The translations under genes and the position numbers were made by a program. From DATLCI01 sp046714215 (GTDB lineage Bacteria; Acidobacteriota; Terriglobia; Terriglobales; Acidobacteriaceae): 12,535 nt of DNA. The notes beneath the pieces are model-generated. The model ran no database searches. It saw only the letters and a list, made by a program, of their open reading frames with translations, and was not told the origin of the DNA. The stretch lies in contig JBKKBM010000293.1 of NCBI GenBank assembly GCA_046714215.1, positions 1 through 12,535 of the forward strand, given 5' to 3'. Each line of letters starts with the position of its first letter. Within the stretch, counting starts at the first letter, position 1. Shown here piece after piece: positions 6,792 to 12,535 of this stretch.

Positions 6792-7685
6792 TCAGTCGGC
6801 AATGATCGCAGGAGCATCGCAGTTCACAATGGGCCCGCCAAAGACGGCTGCCTGAAAGTTAGGGGCGTCGCGATGGGGAATCAACTCCTTGTCAGTGGGA
6901 TAGGCTCCTAGACAAGGCTTTATAGATAGCACCGACTGATTTGGCACTCCTGTATTAGGCACGTCTAAATCGAGATCCAACTTCGGGATCAGAAGCGTCA
7001 TCGCTTTGAAAACGTGCTTGGCCTGAACATTGGAATTGTCTTCATGGTGCTTCTGTTCTGCGACTATATGAAACAACGCGACACCGGGAGTACCGGGATG
7101 AGGGGTCGGCTGCGACAGTCCATCGAATTGGGGCATCTTTCCGTCCTTCACTTCGTAACTGAAGATCTGGGCCGTGGATACTCCGTTCGGGAGTTTGATC
7201 TTTTTACTGCTGGGCCCCTTGACAATCTTTTTTCCTTTCACGTCCACGGTATACGCGGGAGCATGACACTGGGGGTGGGGCAGGGTGAAGGAGCGCTGCT
7301 GCTTCTGCGGACTGCCAAAGTCCTTCACCGAAACATGGAGATTGAGAGGATTTGCCCCGGGGCGGGTGCCCGCTTGAACGCCTGACAATTGAAAGTGTCC
7401 AGTGGGCATGGTCGGCGGCATCTTAAGCATGGGTGGGTCACAGGCCCCGGCGAAGTAATTGTGGTCGGCGATGATCGAGTCTGGAGTGGTAGCCAAGATG
7501 TCATCTTTGCGTATCTCAAAGACCCACGGACCGTAAAAAATCACGTGGAACTGCTTCAACGCCGTGGTGGCAGTCTTTTTGTCGGATGGTTCGGGTGTGG
7601 GCGGCTTGGTTCCGTTGCATCCCAAGCCCAGAGCCACGGTGGTGGCAGCCGTCAGTCTTAGGAAATCTCGTCGATTGGTGGTCAT
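6792..7685 (-). CDS. Tat-exported protein of unknown function, last gene of the sigma/CHAT operon
   Basis: The 297-residue product starts at an ATG preceded by GAGGA with 6-nt spacing. Its leader NRRDFLRLTAATTVALGLG has the twin-arginine motif R5-R6-D-F-L, so export in a folded state via Tat is expected. Cys 23 after LGLG could be a lipidation site, but the residue three before it is Gly, so a lipoprotein anchor is uncertain. The mature part (about 24-297) is rich in Pro, Lys and His. It has four further Cys (in ACDPP, QCHAP, KPCLG and NCDAP) and a cluster EQKHHEDN. I do not recognise the fold or an active site. The gene begins 20 nt after the stop of the CHAT protein. Co-expression and shared location suggest it is a partner, ligand carrier or substrate of that protein; this is inference. 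Confidence 0.88.
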   Translation of the reverse strand: MTTNRRDFLRLTAATTVALGLGCNGTKPPTPEPSDKKTATTALKQFHVIFYGPWVFEIRKDDILATTPDSIIADHNYFAGACDPPMLKMPPTMPTGHFQLSGVQAGTRPGANPLNLHVSVKDFGSPQKQQRSFTLPHPQCHAPAYTVDVKGKKIVKGPSSKKIKLPNGVSTAQIFSYEVKDGKMPQFDGLSQPTPHPGTPGVALFHIVAEQKHHEDNSNVQAKHVFKAMTLLIPKLDLDLDVPNTGVPNQSVLSIKPCLGAYPTDKELIPHRDAPNFQAAVFGGPIVNCDAPAIIAD

Positions 7686-7705
7686 GTGCTTTCCTCGATT
7701 CTAGG

Positions 7706-10700
7706 TCACTGCTCGATAGTCACAAAAGGGGCCCAATAATAAGGATGTTTGCGGGTAGCGACGATCTGCGCCGAAGCGTGCCGTAGCGCGAGTTCCGGGG
7801 TAGTGGTGGGCAATTGCGAATAGAAAGCCCGCATGAATTGCAGGGTGGTTGCCGAATCGACATTCCACTGGCTGGCCACGACGCGACGCGTGCCGGCCAC
7901 GATGAGGGCTCTGGCCAGACTTTGCGGACGGTAAATGGTGGTGCTGATGCCGGACGCCGATTCGCAAGATCCCAGGACGGCGAGATCCATCCCGCGCAGG
8001 TCAGACTTAGAAAGGTCTGCCGCAGTGAACAATTCCGGTGTATTTTGGCGGGCGCTTAGGGCGCTCAGAACCAGGCCCGATGCTTGCACGTCATTGCGTC
8101 CGTGCCCCACGAAGTGAAATCCTTTAGCCGAGCGCAAATGTTGGGCCAAAGTAGCGGCAGAAACTTGGTCGGCATAGAGCAGCGTGGCTTGAGGTTGGAA
8201 GGTGCTCACCGCCTGGGATTCCGACGCAGATTCTTCGAGTTCTCCCGCCTTGCCTCCAGCGCCGATCACGATCAAGAAGCGCTGATTGGGGTTGCGGCGA
8301 GGCGCAGCCGACGGGCGGGCGCCCGCGGAAACAAGTAAAGCCCATTTTTCTCCAACGAATACTCCACGGGAATCCACCAGAGCCTGAAAGGGGAAAGGGG
8401 GAAGTTCGGGATCCAGTTCGATGGAGAGCAGCGGCTGGTTCCGGAGCAGGTCTTCAAAGGGGAAGACCAATTGCTGGTAGAGATCGGCGGCCAAACTGGT
8501 CAGCTCTTGCATGGAGGAATCGCGGGTAGCGCAAAGTCGGGCAAAGCGGTTCAGCTTGGCGCGCAGCAGGCTGGGCTCTTCCAAGAAAAGTTTCTGCCGG
8601 GTCCCGGCGGGGCCATGCGTCCAGATAATGACGGCATCTTTTAGTACGCCATAACTAAGGACCTGCGTGGGCGCAGCGCTGAGACCGTCCGCTTCCTTGG
8701 CCCCATCATTTCTGCCGGTGCGAAGCTGTTGCCAGACGCGCAAAGCCTTGGTCTCGCCGCCGTGCGTCGCATAGAAGCGAATCGCATCTTGATAGGTAGT
8801 GGTTGCGTCCTTGCGCCAATTGAAGAGGTCGGCAGAATTCGGCTGCGAAGGGAGCGCTGCCAGGCTCGTTTGAATGGAGCGGTCATATTCCGCGTCCGCT
8901 TCAGCGATGCGAGATGCTGTTTCTAAACGTCTTGCCGATACGCGAAAAAAATCACTCAGCAAAAACCGATTCTGAGATTCGGTGGCGGTCTTTCGATACC
9001 GCTCCAGCAGGTCGCTCGATCGATCGCCGAAATCGCCATCGAGTTGCGCGCGTCCCAGGGCGATCTCCGCCTCATAAACCTGTTTGGCCTTCGAGTCGGG
9101 AAGCGCAGAGAGCAACCTGGTAGCTTGGGCAAACGACAGGTGAGCCTGGTCGCGATCCGCCGCCCGGAGAGCGGCTCGGCCACAGCGAGCGAAGGCCATG
9201 GCCCCGGTGGCGCGGTTGGCCGTGGTGGCCACCAACTCTGCGGCGTCACACCATAGGCGTCTTTCGAGCAAGTCCAGTCCCTGGTAACCGGCATACAGGG
9301 CGATGCTGGACAAGAACTGATAACCGCGGAGGGGATTCGCTGGGGTGCGATAGTAATCGTTCAATCCCGCGATGTCGCGCTCGAGTGATCCATTCCAATC
9401 GCCCGCAGCCGAATCCACCGACGCGAGAAATCCCAAGGCGCGTAAACGGAGTTCGGAAAAGCCGTGTTGGGTCGCGAGCAACAGCGCCTGCTGGCCAGTC
9501 TCGCGAGCATTCCGGAAGCTTCCCGTCATGTTTTCACAGGCGGTCCGCTCCAACATGAATTGCACGCGTAGCCAGGGGAAAGTTTTTAGAGCAGATTCAT
9601 CCAATCGATCAAGCAAGGCCAGACAATCCTGACCTCGGCCGCTGCGCTGCACCGCATGGACGCGTTCAAACTCAGCCCGCATCCAGCCGGCAACATTGCG
9701 CTGCGCTTGGAAGCCTCGAGCGGCAGATTCCGCCTGCTCCAGGGCACGCTTGCGATCACCCAGACTGTTGGCGCGAATCGCTTCCCGGAGTGAGTGCAAA
9801 CTTCCGGCGAAGGCGGGCGAATGCCGAGTCTTCAAGAACTCAAGCAGCCATTGATCATTGCGCTCCTGAGCAAGGCGCAAGGCCGGGGGTCCGAGTACGG
9901 CGGAAGCAGGAAAGGGATTGGGCGAGAGCAGGCCCATCTCGACCTGGGTCTCGATGGGGACGGGCGGCGGGGTGGTGAGGCTCCGATCCCGTAAGGAATG
10001 TAAGCGTTGCTCGGCCTCTGCTCGCCAGAGGGGATCTTTTTCCAGTGTCAGAAAAGACGTCCAGGTATCGCGTGCAGCCGTGAGCATGCCCATGCGCTCA
10101 TAAACAATGGCGAGATTGAAGTGGGCTTCCGTGGAAGTTTTGTCCTTTTGGATGACTTGCAGCAGCAGATCCGCGGCGCGCGCATATGCTTCTTTGTCGC
10201 CCTGCTCACCCAATTGATAATTTGCCGAAGCCAGGTCAATGAGGATGCTGTTGGACTCCGGCAGGAGCTGTTTGGCCTGTTCAAGTGTGAGTCGTGCGCG
10301 ATCCGAATCCCAGGCCAACACTTCGAGTCTTCCGCGCGCCTGGAGCCAATCGCCGCGGGACATCTTCGAACTGTTCTTGGCTACTTCGGTGCGGGCGGAG
10401 AGGTAGGACACGGGCAGATCGAACTGCGAACCATCGAACTGAGAGCCGGGAGCGCGCACTTTGCGGATCTCGCCGTAGGGAGCGTTCGCAAAGCGAAGCT
10501 CCAGCGTTCGGTAATCGCCATAGGCCACTTCGGTCAGTTGCTGTGGCGACTTTTGCATGAGGACGAAAAGGGTGACCGCAACCAGGACAAAGACGGCGGC
10601 CAACGCCAAGGCAGGGCGGAAATAGACAGAGAACAGCCGGCTCCGCGGCGCATCGAATTGCCGGCGCACGAACTCACGCTGCCACCGCGGGCTGGATGAA

Positions 10701-11050
10701 GGGAGGGATGCCGCGAACGCGCGTTCCTCCTCCAGCAAGGGTTCGCTTATCTCGTGTTGAGCGATCTTCAACATAGATGCGCAACGGTCACAGGCGGCCG
10801 CGTGGGCGAGTAATTCCTCGCTGTGCGGATGGATGCCCGCGGCGATACTCCGCCAATCCGCTAACGGAGGACAATCCTGATCCCGACCTCGCCCCATACT
10901 CTTACCAGTCGCTGCTGAGAACTGCTCGAGTCGTTGGAGGGCTTGCGCGCAGGCGCCGCAAGTCTCCGCATGGGAGCGCCCGTGCAAGCTTCGCCCGGCA
11001 GCCAGTGATTCCAATTCTTCGAACGTCAGGTGCTCCGAATTACTGTTCAA
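7706..11050 (-). CDS. Anti-sigma zinc-finger / membrane / TPR / CHAT caspase-like protease fusion
   Basis: The 1114-residue protein joins an anti-sigma factor and a protease. The N-terminus has two H-x3-C-x2-C motifs of the ZAS (zf-HC2) type: His27-Cys31-Cys34 (HAETCGAC) and His83-Cys87-Cys90 (HAAACDRC). A single hydrophobic helix at about 146-165 (ALALAAVFVLVAVTLFVLMQ) follows. Helical TPR arrays cover about 230-350 and 380-780. The CHAT domain fills about 795-1114, with catalytic His 983 (FVGHGRND) and Cys 1029 (VLGSCESASG), plus the usual IVAGTRRVVASQWNV segment. Topology predicts zinc motifs in the cytoplasm, holding the adjacent sigma factor, and TPR-CHAT in the periplasm. TPRs usually recognise a partner and CHAT cleaves proteins. 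The start is a TTG chosen for its strong ribosome-binding site and because the first zinc motif begins soon after. The protease target is unknown. Confidence 0.93.
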   Translation of the reverse strand: MNSNSEHLTFEELESLAAGRSLHGRSHAETCGACAQALQRLEQFSAATGKSMGRGRDQDCPPLADWRSIAAGIHPHSEELLAHAAACDRCASMLKIAQHEISEPLLEEERAFAASLPSSSPRWQREFVRRQFDAPRSRLFSVYFRPALALAAVFVLVAVTLFVLMQKSPQQLTEVAYGDYRTLELRFANAPYGEIRKVRAPGSQFDGSQFDLPVSYLSARTEVAKNSSKMSRGDWLQARGRLEVLAWDSDRARLTLEQAKQLLPESNSILIDLASANYQLGEQGDKEAYARAADLLLQVIQKDKTSTEAHFNLAIVYERMGMLTAARDTWTSFLTLEKDPLWRAEAEQRLHSLRDRSLTTPPPVPIETQVEMGLLSPNPFPASAVLGPPALRLAQERNDQWLLEFLKTRHSPAFAGSLHSLREAIRANSLGDRKRALEQAESAARGFQAQRNVAGWMRAEFERVHAVQRSGRGQDCLALLDRLDESALKTFPWLRVQFMLERTACENMTGSFRNARETGQQALLLATQHGFSELRLRALGFLASVDSAAGDWNGSLERDIAGLNDYYRTPANPLRGYQFLSSIALYAGYQGLDLLERRLWCDAAELVATTANRATGAMAFARCGRAALRAADRDQAHLSFAQATRLLSALPDSKAKQVYEAEIALGRAQLDGDFGDRSSDLLERYRKTATESQNRFLLSDFFRVSARRLETASRIAEADAEYDRSIQTSLAALPSQPNSADLFNWRKDATTTYQDAIRFYATHGGETKALRVWQQLRTGRNDGAKEADGLSAAPTQVLSYGVLKDAVIIWTHGPAGTRQKLFLEEPSLLRAKLNRFARLCATRDSSMQELTSLAADLYQQLVFPFEDLLRNQPLLSIELDPELPPFPFQALVDSRGVFVGEKWALLVSAGARPSAAPRRNPNQRFLIVIGAGGKAGELEESASESQAVSTFQPQATLLYADQVSAATLAQHLRSAKGFHFVGHGRNDVQASGLVLSALSARQNTPELFTAADLSKSDLRGMDLAVLGSCESASGISTTIYRPQSLARALIVAGTRRVVASQWNVDSATTLQFMRAFYSQLPTTTPELALRHASAQIVATRKHPYYWAPFVTIEQ

Positions 11051-11055
11051 CGCTG

Positions 11056-11061
11056 CTCCTT
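11056..11061 (-). promoter_or_regulatory. Shine-Dalgarno that fixes the TTG start of the CHAT gene and overlaps the sigma stop
   Basis: On the minus strand AAGGAG (11061-11056) is followed by 5 nt and TTG at 11050. The TAA stop of the sigma gene occupies 11062-11060, so its last two bases are the first two of AAGGAG. Translation of the two genes is therefore likely coupled. No ATG or GTG in this frame comes before the first zinc motif, which supports TTG. Confidence 0.8.
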
Positions 11062-11710
11062 ATAACGACCCCTGAGAGGCAATCCCTTTTCCTTGTTCGA
11101 CCAAAGCCTTACGAATGGCCCGCACCAGACGGTTCAGGGTGCTCTCAACACCTTTTACCGTGAGGTTGAAATGCGGGATGCGAGCAATGGCTTCCGCAGT
11201 GTAGCCATGCCGGTAATACAGCCAAAAAATGACGCGATCGCGAGCGGAATGTTCCCCCACGGTGGACTGGGTCAAGGCCTGTTCAATGTCGATATAAAGC
11301 AGGCGGAGGTCGACGGAAGCGTCGTGGCCAGTGGACGCGGTCGCGTCATCGTCAAGATCGCTGTGAATCGCCTGGCCACCCCGGCTCTGGGCGATACGCG
11401 CTTTAAGCTGATCGTGAACGTGGTTAGCGGTCAGCACTTTGACAAAGCCAAACAGGGAATCGGGACCGCTGGGAACAAAGTGGCGTAAGGCCTTCGCTTC
11501 ATGCTCAAAGATCTTCAGAAAGGTGTCTTGCACAAGGTCGTCGACCAATTCCCGGGAAACGTCAGGGTGCCATCGCCTGGCGACACGGTAGGCGACGGCA
11601 GTGACCAGCGGCTGGAGCATGCCGACGAGCTGCTCCCAATCCTGAGGGTGCCCGGACTGCAAGCATCTCGACAATAATGCCAGGGAGTCGGGGCCGGGGG
11701 CGGTGAACAT
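11060..11710 (-). CDS. ECF-type sigma-70 family RNA polymerase sigma factor
   Basis: The 216-residue product has a sigma region 2 at about 28-108, with the characteristic ELVDDLVQDTFLKIFE at 54-69 and the promoter-melting area around FGFVKVLTANHVHDQLKAR. Region 4 is at about 150-205 (ARDRVIFWLYYRHGYTAEAI, then KGVESTLNRLVRAIRKAL), a helix-turn-helix that contacts the -35 element. There is no region 3, as usual for the ECF group. Residues 109-150 are an acidic, flexible linker. It is the first gene of the minus-strand operon and precedes its presumed anti-sigma partner by 9 nt. The ATG at 11710 is the first usable start, but no Shine-Dalgarno is visible before it (CCCCCGCA), so initiation may be weak. 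Target promoters cannot be read from the window. Confidence 0.92.
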   Translation of the reverse strand: MFTAPGPDSLALLSRCLQSGHPQDWEQLVGMLQPLVTAVAYRVARRWHPDVSRELVDDLVQDTFLKIFEHEAKALRHFVPSGPDSLFGFVKVLTANHVHDQLKARIAQSRGGQAIHSDLDDDATASTGHDASVDLRLLYIDIEQALTQSTVGEHSARDRVIFWLYYRHGYTAEAIARIPHFNLTVKGVESTLNRLVRAIRKALVEQGKGIASQGSL

Positions 11711-11813
11711 TGCGGGGGATTGTACATCGGGGTTTTGCTCCGGAACGGAGAATTCAACGAAGGGAAATACCGGGGATGGTCGTTCTATGGGGCAAAGCCG
11801 AGTGAGGTGAACT
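11711..11813. promoter_or_regulatory. Divergent control region between the sigma operon and the right-hand secreted protein, with a 13-bp palindrome
   Basis: The two start codons are 103 bp apart, so promoters for both directions should lie here or extend into the genes. CTCCG at 11738-11742 and CGGAG at 11746-11750 form an exact inverted repeat around GAA. The plus strand contains GGAAC (11742-11746), the core of many ECF -35 elements, but no matching -10 is found 16-17 nt downstream. On the minus strand, TACAAT stands too close to the sigma ATG (13 nt) with no -35 at 17 nt. The palindrome is real; its role as an operator is a guess. Confidence 0.4.
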
Positions 11814-12535
11814 ATGAGAATCCCTTTGCATTTAGCCTGCTTACTTGCCTTTCCGGTGGGTGCGTTTGCACAAACCAGTCAGGCGGCCAAGCCGGCAGAC
11901 CCTGGGACCGAGCGAACGTCGATCGAGGAAACACTTATATGTCCCTCGGCAAAGTGCGAAAAGACAGTCCGTGTGGCTGGATCTGGCGGGCGCTACCTGA
12001 TGCGGGTCCCGAATCATCGGAGCTTAAGTTTCACCCTGACCGGGCTGAGTCCACTGGAAGTCTGCTCGGTGGAGGGTTTGACCAGGACGGACATCGTGGA
12101 ACCGGACGCCATCGCGGCGATCATTCAGACTGTCCTGGGGGCAAAGGCCTTCGGGCTGGGAGCATCGGTGCAAAGACCTGCGGCTTCCTCTGGCATCGAT
12201 CGTTCAGGGATCGACCCAGCGCTGTTGAACCAGGCGACCCTGGTGAGCAAAAAAAAAGAACCCCTACACAAGGAACTTGAAAAACTGATCGGTGAGCAGC
12301 AGCAAGCGAATGCGAACTTCAAGGAGATCGCCCGCCAGGTGGAAGCCTTTGCGGGGCTGGATTTTAGGCCCGTCCGCAATGGCAGGAATTCTTTCGTGTG
12401 CACGCAGAAACGACTGGTCTCAAACCTCACCTGGAACGCGGCTCACCTCCCGGGTGAACCTGAACCGAAAACGGCTTCGAAAGATGTATTTCCACTTGTG
12501 GATGCTGCGGCAATACAGGCCAAGGGTGATGACTG
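11814..12535 (+). CDS. Secreted protein of unknown function (C-terminus outside the window)
   Basis: The frame is open from an ATG at 11814 for 240 codons to the right edge, with no stop. GAGG at 11804-11807 precedes the ATG by 6 nt, supporting this start over an overlapping frame starting at 11720. Residues 1-19 are a Sec signal peptide (MRIPLHLACLLAFPVGAFA), with cleavage probable before Q20. The mature protein starts with a low-complexity stretch and then a CPSAKC pair at 43-48. A beta-rich segment (about 50-90: VRVAGSGGRYLMRVPN, SLSFTLTGLSPLEV) and a charged helical stretch (about 150-180: LHKELEKLIGEQQQANANF) follow. No family is recognised. It is divergent from the ECF sigma gene, so it may be a sigma target or a partner of the periplasmic CHAT sensor. 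A run of nine A at 12249-12257 encodes KKK and is a possible slippage site. Confidence 0.82.
   Translation, partial: MRIPLHLACLLAFPVGAFAQTSQAAKPADPGTERTSIEETLICPSAKCEKTVRVAGSGGRYLMRVPNHRSLSFTLTGLSPLEVCSVEGLTRTDIVEPDAIAAIIQTVLGAKAFGLGASVQRPAASSGIDRSGIDPALLNQATLVSKKKEPLHKELEKLIGEQQQANANFKEIARQVEAFAGLDFRPVRNGRNSFVCTQKRLVSNLTWNAAHLPGEPEPKTASKDVFPLVDAAAIQAKGDD

Noticed and set aside
7706..11710. A type III-E CRISPR locus, suggested by TPR-CHAT beside a sigma factor
   Set aside because: There are no repeat-spacer arrays and no gRAMP-like or Cas1/Cas2-like genes in the window, and this CHAT protein has anti-sigma zinc motifs and a membrane helix, unlike the soluble CRISPR partner.
11720..12280. 186-codon plus-strand frame overlapping the start of the right-hand gene
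   Set aside because: The frame from 11814 has a good Shine-Dalgarno, a signal peptide and stays open to the edge; the 11720 frame has none of these and ends at 12280.

Overview
The window looks like a chromosomal segment of a GC-rich, soil-type bacterium, most probably an acidobacterium. This is inferred from gene style: a membrane Ser/Thr kinase with TolB-like and carboxypeptidase-regulatory-like C-terminal domains, a secreted tail-fibre/YadA-head-like giant with an N-terminal sandwich domain common in that phylum, and an ECF sigma/TPR-CHAT pair. No rRNA, tRNA, CRISPR array, insertion sequence or phage integration gene was seen.

Layout. (1) Positions 1-2641, minus strand: the first 880 codons of a secreted modular repeat protein that runs off the left edge. 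(2) Positions 2642-2955: a divergent intergenic region with a good sigma70-type promoter facing right. (3) Positions 2956-5112, plus strand: a two-gene operon of a transmembrane Ser/Thr kinase and a small exported TPR-like protein, with stop and start codons directly abutting. (4) Positions 5131-6429, minus strand: a convergent class III adenylate cyclase carrying two FHA domains. (5) Positions 6430-6791: a non-coding gap with a strong hairpin. (6) Positions 11710 down to 6792, minus strand: a compact three-gene operon. Its order is ECF sigma factor, then a 1114-residue protein with two anti-sigma zinc motifs, a membrane segment, TPRs and a CHAT caspase-like protease, then a Tat-exported protein of unknown function. 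(7) From 11814 to the right edge, plus strand: the start of a secreted protein of unknown function, divergent from the sigma operon.

How the parts may work together. Segment 6 is the most interesting. The anti-sigma part and the TPR-CHAT protease are one polypeptide with a single membrane pass, so the zinc motifs should be cytoplasmic and the protease outside the inner membrane. That predicts a sensor in which an envelope-side protease event controls sigma release. The Tat protein encoded at the end of the operon and the divergent secreted protein are candidate partners, substrates or targets. Segments 3-4 form a second possible signalling pair: a kinase with an extracytoplasmic sensor, and an adenylate cyclase with one intact phosphothreonine-binding FHA domain. 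These links are inferred from gene order and domains; nothing here proves them.
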